A stretch of 64,000 bases of DNA from CAVREM01 sp963728825. Lineage in GTDB: Bacteria > Acidobacteriota > Vicinamibacteria > Vicinamibacterales > CAVVIG01. Below the pieces are notes generated by a model. It was given only the letters and a program-made list of their open reading frames with translations, was not told the DNA's origin and made no database searches. The position numbers and the translations under genes are program-made. The stretch is from positions 186,001-250,000 of the forward strand of contig CAVSLA010000001.1 in NCBI GenBank assembly GCA_963728825.1. The letters run 5' to 3'. Shown here piece by piece: positions 25,917 to 35,647 of this stretch (position 1 is its first letter; each line of letters begins with the position of its first letter).

Positions 25917-26497
25917 GGTTCTGACCTGAGCGACGTCGCCGGTTCAAAATCCACAGCGTCGACGATCCCGACGATCGCGGCGTCGACCGGGGCGCCTTTT
26001 TTCCCGATCGCTTCGCCGGCCGCACGTCCTTCGAGCACAATCAAGACTTTTTCATGCACGCCGGCGCCGACGCCGTCGACCGCCAGGAGCGCCGGGCCCC
26101 TGGGTGTGTCGTCGGCGTTCAATGGCTGGACGAGCAGCAGCTTGGCCGACTCGAACTTGCGATGCTTCTGCGTCGCGACCACGGTCCCGACGACCCGCGC
26201 GATCAGCATGGGGATAGCCCGGACAATCAGGATTCCACGGTCCAGTGATCTGACGATCCCGACGATGCCGGCGTCGACCGCTGGTTCGGCCGGAGAGAAC
26301 GGAAAGCTCGCTTCCCTGCCGCGCACGAAAAAGACTTCTTCGCCGACTCCGGCGCCCACTGCATCTGCGGCCACCAGGGGCCGGCCCGCCGGCTGACGCT
26401 CGGGCGTCAGCGGCTGCACGATCAGCAGTTTGATGCCCACGAGGTTCTCGTCCTTGCGGGTCACGACGACGTCACCGATGACACGGGCAAGCTGCAT
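25913..26497 (-). CDS. Tandem BMC-P (EutN/CcmL) pentameric shell protein, two domains in one frame
   Basis: The open frame from ATG at 26497 encodes 194 aa with two complete BMC-P vertex domains: MQLARVIGDVVVTRKDENLV (1-96) and MLIARVVGTVVATQKHRKFE (97-194). Each contains the family pattern with VDGVGAG/ADAVGAG and GIVGIV. Pentamers of this family cap shell vertices. Normally each domain is a separate gene of 85-100 aa. At the junction, dropping one base within CCGTGGAATCCTGA (near 26231-26241) would restore a stop right after SLD, so the fusion may be a sequence artefact. No ribosome-binding site is obvious before the second ATG at 26209. Confidence 0.8.
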   Translation of the reverse strand: MQLARVIGDVVVTRKDENLVGIKLLIVQPLTPERQPAGRPLVAADAVGAGVGEEVFFVRGREASFPFSPAEPAVDAGIVGIVRSLDRGILIVRAIPMLIARVVGTVVATQKHRKFESAKLLLVQPLNADDTPRGPALLAVDGVGAGVHEKVLIVLEGRAAGEAIGKKGAPVDAAIVGIVDAVDFEPATSLRSEP

Positions 26498-26514
26498 GAG
26501 CCTGGATGGGAGCG

Positions 26515-26784
26515 CTATTCGTTGAGGTCCACAGCGTCGATGATGCCGACGACCGCGGCGTCGACCGGACAATCTTTCAACCCGGAGGCCAGCCGCGCCG
26601 AGCTCCCGCTGACGACGAGCACCGTTTCGCCGACGCCGGCATCGACGGTGTCGACCGCGACCAACAGGTTGCCGTCGGCTTTGCCACGCGGATCGATCGG
26701 CCTGGCCACCAGCAGTTTGCTACTCACCAGCCGGGGATCTTTTCTCGTCGCGACCACCGTTCCGACGATTCTGGCGATCAGCAC
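26515..26784 (-). CDS. BMC-P (EutN/CcmL family) pentameric shell vertex protein
   Basis: The 89-aa protein starts MLIARIVGTVVATRKDPRLV and ends DAAVVGIIDAVDLNE, a normal single BMC-P domain. It is closely similar to the second BMC-P domain downstream. It would close the twelve vertices of a polyhedral shell. It starts directly at the stop codon of the BMC-H gene and lies 17 bp before the tandem BMC-P gene, so all three shell genes are one transcription unit. Confidence 0.92.
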   Translation of the reverse strand: MLIARIVGTVVATRKDPRLVSSKLLVARPIDPRGKADGNLLVAVDTVDAGVGETVLVVSGSSARLASGLKDCPVDAAVVGIIDAVDLNE

Positions 26785-27078
26785 CTAAGCTTTTCCGACC
26801 GTCGCCTTGCCAATCGGCAGCGCGTCCTCGAGATTCGCATGAGGACGCGGAATGACGTGGACCGACACCAGTTCGCCCACCCGACGGGCCGCGGCCGCGC
26901 CGGCATCGGTGGCGGCCTTGACGGCCGCAACATCTCCACGCACGATGGCCGTGACGTAACCGGCGCCGATCTTCTCCCAGCCGACGAGGGTCACTTTCGC
27001 CGCTTTGACCATGGCGTCGGCCGCTTCGATCATCGCGACAAGCCCCTTCGTTTCGACCATCCCGAGCGCCTCACCCAT
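26785..27078 (-). CDS. BMC-H hexameric shell protein (PduA/EutM type)
   Basis: The 97-aa single BMC domain begins ALGMVETKGLVAMIEAADAM. It contains the pore loop KIGAGYVTAIVRGDVAAVKA and ends near VSVHVIPRPHANLEDAL, so it closely matches PduA/EutM-type facet proteins. Hexamers tile the shell facets and their central pore passes small metabolites. AAGGAGA precedes the ATG at good spacing. It follows the aldolase gene by 62 bp. It is the only BMC-H in the window and no BMC-T is present. Confidence 0.95.
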   Translation of the reverse strand: MGEALGMVETKGLVAMIEAADAMVKAAKVTLVGWEKIGAGYVTAIVRGDVAAVKAATDAGAAAARRVGELVSVHVIPRPHANLEDALPIGKATVGKA

Positions 27079-27140
27079 TACCGTCTCCTTATCAGTCGTT
27101 CGTCGATCCCCCGGTCGCCGGGCGTCGTCGGGACGTTCGG

Positions 27141-28010
27141 CTATTTCAAGCTTCGAATGGCGTCTTCAATGAGGGCCGAGAGCTCGCGGTATGTTAACCG
27201 AATTTCCGCATCGCCACCGGGTCGGGACGCGTCTCTCGCGCCGGGCGTCAGCAGATCCGGCACCAGGCGCTGGCCGTCGCCGGGCGGCGCTTCGACCACC
27301 TGACAGAGCGCGGCGGCGTCGGCGGCGGGTTCCGGCCGCACGTCATCAGCGCAAATCGGCGCCGGAGCCTTGATACCGTAGGTGCCGCGCAGCTCCTGCA
27401 GCCGCTCGACTTCCTCCCGTGCGATGAGATTCTCGCGGCCGAGCAGCCGCGCCACCAGGCTGATCTTCGCGAAATGCTCAATCGTCTCCATCTTGTAATA
27501 CGCGGAATAGAGATCGGCGCCCACCGTCAGCGCACCGTGGTTCGCGAGCAGCATGCCGTCGTGCGCCTTGATGTACTTGGCCACGGCGTCCGGCAGCTCC
27601 CTGGTTGAGGGCGTCGCATAGGCGGCAATCGGGATGCTGCCAAGCGTCGTCAGCACCTCGGCCAAGACCGCTCGATTCAGAGGGATACCGGCCACGGCAA
27701 ACCCGGTGGCAATCGGCGGATGCGCGTGTACCACGGCCTGAACATCCGCACGTTGGCGGTAGACCTCGAGGTGCATGAGCGTCTCCGTGGACGGGTCTCG
27801 ATCGCCCTGCAGCTTCCGGCCGTCGAGATCGGTGATGCACATCATGTCGGGGGTCATGAACCCCTTGCACACGCTCTTCGGGGTCATCAGCAGCCGGTCG
27901 GGCCCCAGCCGGGCGCTGATGTTCCCGTCGTTCGAGGCGGTATAGCCGCGCGCGTACATGCGACGGCCGACTTCGACAATGTCACCCCGGAGTGCGGATT
28001 CGCCGCTCAT
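27141..28010 (-). CDS. Class II aldolase (FucA-like) with putative encapsulation peptide
   Basis: The 289-aa enzyme has a class II aldolase/adducin core (about 1-215) with zinc ligands HAHPP and the later His in LLANHGALTVGAD, and the active-site Glu region STETLMHLEVYR. Relatives cleave L-fuculose- or L-rhamnulose-1-phosphate to DHAP and lactaldehyde. A flexible Ala/Pro/Asp-rich linker (about 216-268) leads to a C-terminal amphipathic helix (EIRLTYRELSALIEDAIRSL), the classic layout for cargo targeting to a microcompartment lumen. The gene starts in the stop of the small membrane protein upstream (ATGA) and is followed by the shell genes. It is likely the signature enzyme. Confidence 0.92.
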   Translation of the reverse strand: MSGESALRGDIVEVGRRMYARGYTASNDGNISARLGPDRLLMTPKSVCKGFMTPDMMCITDLDGRKLQGDRDPSTETLMHLEVYRQRADVQAVVHAHPPIATGFAVAGIPLNRAVLAEVLTTLGSIPIAAYATPSTRELPDAVAKYIKAHDGMLLANHGALTVGADLYSAYYKMETIEHFAKISLVARLLGRENLIAREEVERLQELRGTYGIKAPAPICADDVRPEPAADAAALCQVVEAPPGDGQRLVPDLLTPGARDASRPGGDAEIRLTYRELSALIEDAIRSLK

Positions 28011-28267
28011 GCGATCCGGGCCCGGTATTTATCGCGGCAGGCGGTCGAACAGAAGTAGAGGCGGCGATTGCCGACACCCAAGGCAATGGCGCGGTCTGGA
28101 ACGACGAACGTCCCGCATACCGGATCGCGCTCCATCGGCACGCCGATGGTCGGGGTACGGGGTGTCGCCGACGATCCGCGGATGCCTTCGATGACTCCGT
28201 CGACAATCCGCCACAAGGCACGGACGACGATGGCAACCAGGATCAAAACGAGGATGTAGCGGATCAC
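28007..28267 (-). CDS. Small membrane protein with TRASH/YHS-like Cys motif
   Basis: The 86-aa protein has one N-terminal membrane helix (YILVLILVAIVVRALWRIV) and a C-terminal segment ERDPVCGTFVV...YFCSTACRDKYRAR. The spacing of the three cysteines resembles TRASH/YHS metal-binding domains. Similar small proteins (PP0621-like) are widespread and uncharacterised. It is translationally coupled to the aldolase gene by a 4-bp overlap and preceded by the TPR gene 9 bp upstream. The active metal and role are unknown. Confidence 0.7.
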   Translation of the reverse strand: MIRYILVLILVAIVVRALWRIVDGVIEGIRGSSATPRTPTIGVPMERDPVCGTFVVPDRAIALGVGNRRLYFCSTACRDKYRARIA

Positions 28268-28276
28268 GTCCCCGAC

Positions 28277-28879
28277 TCACTGTGGCTTCGCGCCGGCGGA
28301 TCCTCCGGAATGCGCCGACCGCAAGCTGTCGAGCGCGCGTCTCGCGGCCTGCCCTTCCGGTCCGTCGGGCGTGATCTTGAGGACCTGTTGCCAGGCCGCC
28401 TCGGCCCCGGCCAGGTCCTGTTTGCCGAACGCCTTGACGAAGCCGAAATTCAGCCAGGTCTCGGCATGTTTCGGATCGAGCTTGATCGACCGCTCCAGCT
28501 GCTGGAGCGACCGATCGGTCTGATTGGTGTAGTAGTACGACATCCCGAGCTGCGTGCTCACCCTGACGTCGTTGCCGTTGATCTTCAGCGCCTCTTCGTA
28601 CCACTTGACGGCATCGTCGAAGCGTTCGGCGTCGAAGTAGAGATCGCCGAGCTGCGCGCGGGGCGCGGCATTGGTGGGCTCGCGGTCGGCGACGCTCCGG
28701 AACGCGGTGACCTTGGCTTCATCGAGAGATGGCGGCTGCGGCGCCGTGCTGGCGGCAGCGGCGGGTGCGGGAGTGGCCGCCTGCTGCCGGCCCGCTTCGT
28801 ACTGGGTGCCGATAATCCAGCCGGCAATCAGCCCGAAGAGAATGCCGGCCACCCCGAAGGCAATCGACTCAGCTTTCAT
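28277..28879 (-). CDS. Membrane-anchored TPR protein
   Basis: The 200-aa protein has an N-terminal anchor helix (IAFGVAGILFGLIAGWIIG) and an Ala/Pro-rich linker. About four tetratricopeptide repeats then follow (APRAQLGDLYFDAERFDDAVK, VRVSTQLGMSYYYTNQTDRS, AETWLNFGFVKAFGKQDL). It is probably an assembly scaffold on the periplasmic side; the partner is unknown. It sits between pdxJ and the small Cys-motif protein in one long minus-strand gene series. Confidence 0.85.
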   Translation of the reverse strand: MKAESIAFGVAGILFGLIAGWIIGTQYEAGRQQAATPAPAAAASTAPQPPSLDEAKVTAFRSVADREPTNAAPRAQLGDLYFDAERFDDAVKWYEEALKINGNDVRVSTQLGMSYYYTNQTDRSLQQLERSIKLDPKHAETWLNFGFVKAFGKQDLAGAEAAWQQVLKITPDGPEGQAARRALDSLRSAHSGGSAGAKPQ

Positions 28880-28891
28880 CCGAACGATCGA

Positions 28892-29635
28892 TCATAACTC
28901 ACGGCCTCCGAGAACCGCGAGGTACTCACGGACCACGCGATCGAGGCCGAGAAAGACGGCGCGAGAGATGATGGCGTGGCCGATCGATACTTCGTCGAGA
29001 TACGGGAGCGTGCGGAAGAGCGCCAGGTTTTCGAGATCCAGATCGTGGCCCGCGTTCACGCCGAGACCGAGCGAATGGGCGAGCTCGGCAGCGCGAGCAT
29101 ATTCGTCGAACGAGCGCTCGGCGTCACCACGCCCGTGTTCGAAGGCGCGCGCGAACGGCTCGGTATACAACTCGACGCGATCCGCGCCCGCCGCGGCCGC
29201 CAGCCGCACCCCGGCCTCGGTCGGATCGATGAACAGGCTGACGCGAATGCCAGCGGCCTTCAAGCCGGAAATCGCTGCCGGCAGGCCCGCGTCGATCTGT
29301 TCCGTCCAGCCGGCCTGGCTGGTGATTTCGCCGGGCACGACCGGAACGAGCGTGCACTGGTCGGGACGAACCTCCTGGACGAGCTCGATGAAATCAGCGC
29401 GCGGATCCCCCTCGATGTTGTATTCGACGCGAGCTCGCATCGGCTCGAGCGCCCGTGCGATGTCCCGAACGTCCGTGGGGATGATGTGGCGTTGGTCGGC
29501 GCGCGGATGCACGGTGATCCCATGAGCGCCTGCGGCGACGCAGACCTCCATCGCGTCGAGGACCCGAGGCACGCGGCCGCCCCGCGAATTGCGCAGCGTC
29601 GCAATCTTGTTGAGGTTGACGGAGAGGCGGGTCAT
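28892..29635 (-). CDS. pdxJ: Pyridoxine 5'-phosphate synthase
   Basis: The 247-aa TIM-barrel enzyme condenses 3-amino-2-oxopropyl phosphate with deoxyxylulose 5-phosphate to make PNP in DXP-dependent vitamin B6 synthesis. It begins LSVNLNKIATLRNSRGG and has GAHGITVHPRADQRHI, EYNIEGDP and GVNAGHDLDLENL, all conserved in PdxJ. Its ATG overlaps the glmM stop (TGATG). Confidence 0.95.
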   Translation of the reverse strand: MTRLSVNLNKIATLRNSRGGRVPRVLDAMEVCVAAGAHGITVHPRADQRHIIPTDVRDIARALEPMRARVEYNIEGDPRADFIELVQEVRPDQCTLVPVVPGEITSQAGWTEQIDAGLPAAISGLKAAGIRVSLFIDPTEAGVRLAAAAGADRVELYTEPFARAFEHGRGDAERSFDEYARAAELAHSLGLGVNAGHDLDLENLALFRTLPYLDEVSIGHAIISRAVFLGLDRVVREYLAVLGGREL

Positions 29636-30972
29636 CAGCCCAGCTCGCGTTTGACAACGTCAACAATCTCCTGAGCCCAGGTCCGGATCTCTTCTTCGCT
29701 CGGGCCTTCCAGCATGACCCGCAGCAACGGCTCCGTGCCGGAGTAGCGAACGAGCAGGCGGCCCTGGCCGTCGAGGCGTTTTTCGACCCGCGCCATTGCG
29801 GCATTCACCGCGGGAACGGTCTCGAGAGCGACCTTCTCGCGCACCCGCACGTTGAGCAACACCTGCGGATAGCTGACGAGATCGTTGGCAAGATCCGCGA
29901 GCGAGCGTCCGGTGAGCACCACGGTGCGCAGGACGTTGAGCGCGGTGCACAGGCCATCGCCGGTGAACAGGTAGTCGGAGAAGATGATGTGGCCGGACTG
30001 CTCGCCGCCCAGAGACAAGCCCCGGGCGAGCATCTCTTCCATCACGTATTTGTCGCCGACCGGACAGCGAACCAGACCGATGCCGGACCCCGTGAGGGCC
30101 AGCTGAAGGCCGATGTTGCTCATCACCGTCGCGACGATGGCGTTGCCAGTGAGGCGCCCCTCGCGCTGCAGCTGGCGCGCGCACATCAGCAGCACGGCGT
30201 CGCCGTTCACGACCTTGCCGGTATGGTCGACGAAAATTGCGCGATCGCCATCGCCATCGAAGGCGACCCCCATCCGGCAGCCTTTCTCGACGACGACCTG
30301 CGCGAGCCGTTCGGGATGAGTCGACCCGCAGCGCAGGTTGATGTTCCGGCCGTCGGGATGGTTGCCGATGATCACCGGATCGAAACCGAGCGATCGAAAC
30401 AGATCCGGCGCGACGGTCGTTGTCGCGCCATTGGCGCAGTCGAGCGCCAGTGAAAGTCCGCCCAGACCCGCCGCGTCATCTGCCAGAACAGCGCGCAGGT
30501 GGTCGAGGTAGGGACCGACCAGCGAGGCGGTTGGCAGCGGCAGCGCCTCCCCGGCGTGGGCCCGCCACGATTGATCAATGACGATCGCTTCGACTTCCTG
30601 CTCGGTTTTCTCCGTGAACTTCTCGCCGCGCCCGGAGAACACCTTGATGCCGTTGTCTTCGAACGGATTGTGCGACGCCGAGATGACCACCCCCGCATCG
30701 AACGCACCCGCACGTGTCAGATAGGCGACCGCAGGAGTGGGCACTACGCCGGTGCTCGTGACCGATGCGCCCTCGCCGGCCGCACCGTAGGCGAGCTCCG
30801 CCTCAATCCACCCGCCGGATTCGCGCGTATCGCGTCCGAGCAGCAGCCGCGGCGACTCGATCGTGCGCGGCAGCGCGCGAACCAGTGCCGCGCCGAGTCT
30901 CCGCACGGTCGCCGCGTCGAGCGGGTACTGGCCGGCAGTGCCGCGAACGCCATCGGTACCGAATAAGCGCAT
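29635..30972 (-). CDS. glmM: Phosphoglucosamine mutase
   Basis: The 445-aa enzyme converts glucosamine-6-phosphate to glucosamine-1-phosphate for UDP-GlcNAc synthesis. It has GTDGVRGTA at the N-terminus, the catalytic phosphoserine loop VISASHNPFEDNG, the metal loop DGDGDRAIF, the sugar-binding GGEQSGHI and RYSGTEPLLRVM. It starts directly after the ybbR/cdaR stop, giving the classic cdaA-cdaR-glmM order. Confidence 0.96.
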   Translation of the reverse strand: MRLFGTDGVRGTAGQYPLDAATVRRLGAALVRALPRTIESPRLLLGRDTRESGGWIEAELAYGAAGEGASVTSTGVVPTPAVAYLTRAGAFDAGVVISASHNPFEDNGIKVFSGRGEKFTEKTEQEVEAIVIDQSWRAHAGEALPLPTASLVGPYLDHLRAVLADDAAGLGGLSLALDCANGATTTVAPDLFRSLGFDPVIIGNHPDGRNINLRCGSTHPERLAQVVVEKGCRMGVAFDGDGDRAIFVDHTGKVVNGDAVLLMCARQLQREGRLTGNAIVATVMSNIGLQLALTGSGIGLVRCPVGDKYVMEEMLARGLSLGGEQSGHIIFSDYLFTGDGLCTALNVLRTVVLTGRSLADLANDLVSYPQVLLNVRVREKVALETVPAVNAAMARVEKRLDGQGRLLVRYSGTEPLLRVMLEGPSEEEIRTWAQEIVDVVKRELG

Positions 30973-31896
30973 TTATTTGACGAGTGTGAGGCGGACCTGA
31001 ACCGTGTCGGGCTCGACCCGGGCAAGACCCGCATCGGGAAGCGCGTCGATGTGCACCGTCAGTGAGTAGTCGCCGGCGCCAAGACCCCGCAGATCGACAA
31101 ACGGGACCACCTGCTCGGCATCGACGCGGCTCAGCCCCTCGCGACTGCCGCGAATCGTCACGTCAACATTCGAGGGAGTGGCCTGAGCCGTAAGCGTCGG
31201 CGGAAGGTCGCGCAGTCGCAACGGCCGATTCCGTACGATCCGCTCGCGTGGACCGAGCCGCACCTGCACACGCACCGTGGCGGTGCGCGGCCCCTTCACA
31301 CGAAGCGCCGGATCGATGAGTCCGACCGTCACCTCGTCGGTGACATCCGCGGTGGCGCCCGCGATGGCGACGGCCTCCGTCACGGCTTCGGTCGCGGTCT
31401 TCACGGCGCTTTCCGGACCTGTAATCTCGACCGTCGGCGGTTCGACGGTCGTTGTGCCGACCACGTACCCTGGCGCGGGATCGCCTTCGACGGCCGCCAT
31501 GACCGGCAACCGCTTCACCGCGGCCGCCTCGAACACGAGCACCATGCTGGCTGGCGCCACCTGCACCACTTCCACGCCGAACGGCGTCCGCACCTGCTCG
31601 GGCGTCAGCTGGAACAAGCGGCGTCCGGTGCGCGCGGTGCCCAGGTCGAGCACGGCGACGATGTCTCCGGGGCCCACGCGGCTGAGCGTGTCCGACGATC
31701 CGCGGACGCGCACATCGACCAGCGCGGGGGGCTCACTCTGCAGCTCCAGACCTGCCGGAAACTGCTGCAGCTCGAGCGGCACTCTCAGTCCCCGTTCGAC
31801 CAGCTGATTGCCGGAAATCACCATCCACAGCAGGAGTGCCACGCCGAATGACAACACCTTCAGCCCGAAATGGCGGAACGGCCAGATCGCCTTCAC
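30973..31896 (-). CDS. cdaR: YbbR-domain protein, regulator of diadenylate cyclase
   Basis: The 307-aa protein has an N-terminal membrane helix (LKVLSFGVALLLWMVISG) and about three extracytoplasmic YbbR repeats (ALVDVRVRGSSDTLSRVG, PPTVEITGPESAVKTATEAV, NVDVTIRGSREGLSRVD). In Firmicutes the homologue CdaR modulates the membrane cyclase CdaA. The cyclase gene precedes it with a 4-bp overlap and glmM follows, which supports the same complex here. Confidence 0.9.
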   Translation of the reverse strand: MKAIWPFRHFGLKVLSFGVALLLWMVISGNQLVERGLRVPLELQQFPAGLELQSEPPALVDVRVRGSSDTLSRVGPGDIVAVLDLGTARTGRRLFQLTPEQVRTPFGVEVVQVAPASMVLVFEAAAVKRLPVMAAVEGDPAPGYVVGTTTVEPPTVEITGPESAVKTATEAVTEAVAIAGATADVTDEVTVGLIDPALRVKGPRTATVRVQVRLGPRERIVRNRPLRLRDLPPTLTAQATPSNVDVTIRGSREGLSRVDAEQVVPFVDLRGLGAGDYSLTVHIDALPDAGLARVEPDTVQVRLTLVK

Positions 31897-32702
31897 GCGT
31901 ACTCCACGCGCGCCTGGCCCGTCCCGGAAGGCCGCTGCATGATCATCGAGCGCAGCCGGGCCCGCAGCGTGTCGGCGTCGAGACTGCGCTCGATCTGCCC
32001 GTCCACCACGAGCGAGATGTTCCCTTTTTCCTCCGACACGACGATCGCCACCGAGTCGTTCTCCTCGGTGAGACCGATCGCGGCGCGATGGCGCGAGCCC
32101 AGCTCTTTACTGAGCCGCGGATTGACCGTCAGCGGCAGGAAGCAGGCCGCCGCCGCCACGCGATCGCCCTGAACGATCACCGCGCCGTCATGCAGCGGCG
32201 ACGAGGGCTGAAAGATGGCCAGCAGGAGGTCGTAAGTCATGACCGCCTCGAGCGGGATGCCGCCTTCGATGTAGTTGCGCAGCCCGATCTGCCGCTCGAT
32301 GGCGATGATGGCGCCGATCCGCTGCGCCGACAGCATGCTGGTGGCCATCACCAGCTCTTCGATCGACTCCTCAGCCGATTCTTCTTTCGCGAAGTAGCGG
32401 AAGAATGGCGCGCGCCCGAGGTGGGCGAGCGCACGGCGGATGTCCGACTGAAACAGGACGATGAAGGCGAACACCAGGTAGCCGGCCATGTTGCGAATCA
32501 ACCAGTTGACCGTCTCGAGGTGGCCCCACACGGAAAAATAGAACAGGCCGACGAACATCGCCGCACCGGCGGCCATCTGCACCGCCCGGGTCCCGCGAAT
32601 CAGCTTGAGGATCTCGTAAATGAGGATCGACACCACGAGGATGTCGACCAGATCCCACCAGTCAACCGGCGGCCGCCGCATCGTCCCGTTCAACCAGTCC
32701 AT
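31893..32702 (-). CDS. cdaA: Membrane diadenylate cyclase (c-di-AMP synthase)
   Basis: The 269-aa protein has three N-terminal helices and a DAC domain with the catalytic motifs DGA (SSPLHDGAVIVQ) and RHR (ELGSRHRAAIGL). It condenses two ATP into c-di-AMP, which controls potassium, osmotic balance and wall synthesis. It heads the cdaA-cdaR-glmM group. A repeat-like intergenic segment separates it from folP. Confidence 0.95.
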   Translation of the reverse strand: MDWLNGTMRRPPVDWWDLVDILVVSILIYEILKLIRGTRAVQMAAGAAMFVGLFYFSVWGHLETVNWLIRNMAGYLVFAFIVLFQSDIRRALAHLGRAPFFRYFAKEESAEESIEELVMATSMLSAQRIGAIIAIERQIGLRNYIEGGIPLEAVMTYDLLLAIFQPSSPLHDGAVIVQGDRVAAAACFLPLTVNPRLSKELGSRHRAAIGLTEENDSVAIVVSEEKGNISLVVDGQIERSLDADTLRARLRSMIMQRPSGTGQARVEYA

Positions 32703-32823
32703 ATCACGTGGGGCTCCGCCCCATACCCCGGCTCGGTCGCTTGCGGGGACCCCTATGCCCCGCGCCGCTCCCTCGCTGGCGCGCCGTGCGCGCCTCAGCC
32801 CTCAGCCCTGAGCCCTGAGCCCT
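32703..32823. repeat. GC-rich intergenic repeat-like element with inverted and tandem repeats
   Basis: The segment contains the palindrome TGGGGCTCCGCCCCA near 32710 and CCCC/GGGG-rich stretches. It ends in a degenerate 7-bp tandem array (GAGCCCT or CAGCCCT, about four copies, 32797-32823). The last C-terminal codons of folP lie inside it. The layout resembles REP-like dispersed intergenic repeats, but a genome search is needed to show other copies. Confidence 0.45.
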
Positions 32824-33715
32824 TACCTCTCGTCCCCTGACCGTGACGTCGAATCTCCTCGGCCACGCGCACAACCTGGACCATCTCGCTGACGGCGTGG
32901 ACGCGGACGATATGCGCGCCCGCGAGGACCGCCGAAGCCACGGCTGCCGCCGTGCCCCAGTCGCGTCCGGCCGCCGGCCTGTCGTCTAACGCCTCACGCA
33001 TGAACGATTTGCGCGACGGCCCGGCAAGCAAGGGTCGATCGAGAGCAGTCGCCAGTTCCGGCAGTCCGGCCAGCACACCATAGCTGTCGGCGGCACGTTT
33101 GGCAAACCCGATTCCGGGGTCGAGGATCAGGCGGTCTCGGGCAACACCGGCCGCCAACGCGGACCGCACACTTTCATCAAGTTCCCGAATGACGTCGTCG
33201 ACGACGTGCGCGTAGCTGGCTTCCTGGTACATCGTCTTCGAGCGCCCCCGGTTGTGCATGAGGACGAGGGCGGCACCGGTCCGTGCGACGACTTCGGCCA
33301 ATCGCGGCTCGTAGCGCAGACCGCTGATGTCGTTGACGATGGACGCGCCGGCGGCTATCGCCGCCTCGGCGACCTCGGGCTTGTAGGTGTCAATCGAGAT
33401 CGGAATGTGGACCCGCGCCGCGAGAATACGGACCACGGGCAGAACCCGCCGCAGCTCTTCAGCCGCGGGGACGGGGTCCGCGCCGGGACGCGTCGATTCG
33501 CCGCCGACGTCGATGATGTCCGCGCCATCCGATTCCATCCGCAGCGCGACGTCGAGCGCCTCGCCGGCATCGCGTGGCTGCGAGGCATCGGCAAAGGAAT
33601 CGGGCGTGACGTTGAGGATTCCCATCACCCAGGGACGGGCGGCGAGTTCGAGCACCCGCCCTGCTGGCAACGGAACGAGATAGGAGCGTCGCGGGGGGAA
33701 GGAGAAGCGCGGCAG
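32795..33715 (-). CDS. folP: Dihydropteroate synthase
   Basis: The TIM-barrel enzyme joins p-aminobenzoate to the pterin pyrophosphate in folate synthesis. Its motifs are VMGILNVTPDSFAD, IIDVGGESTRPGADPV, ISIDTYKPEVAEAA and LILDPGIGFAK. The frame runs upstream into ftsH without an ATG. The only well-placed start is CTG at 33715, just after the GGAG at the end of ftsH, giving 306 aa; a TTG about 15 codons further in is possible. The last 10 residues or so are encoded by the adjacent repeat-like element and look non-native. Confidence 0.9.
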   Translation of the reverse strand: MPRFSFPPRRSYLVPLPAGRVLELAARPWVMGILNVTPDSFADASQPRDAGEALDVALRMESDGADIIDVGGESTRPGADPVPAAEELRRVLPVVRILAARVHIPISIDTYKPEVAEAAIAAGASIVNDISGLRYEPRLAEVVARTGAALVLMHNRGRSKTMYQEASYAHVVDDVIRELDESVRSALAAGVARDRLILDPGIGFAKRAADSYGVLAGLPELATALDRPLLAGPSRKSFMREALDDRPAAGRDWGTAAAVASAVLAGAHIVRVHAVSEMVQVVRVAEEIRRHGQGTRGKGSGLRAEG

Positions 33716-33716
33716 C

Positions 33717-35639
<1,923 letters not shown>

Positions 35640-35647
35640 ATTACCCC

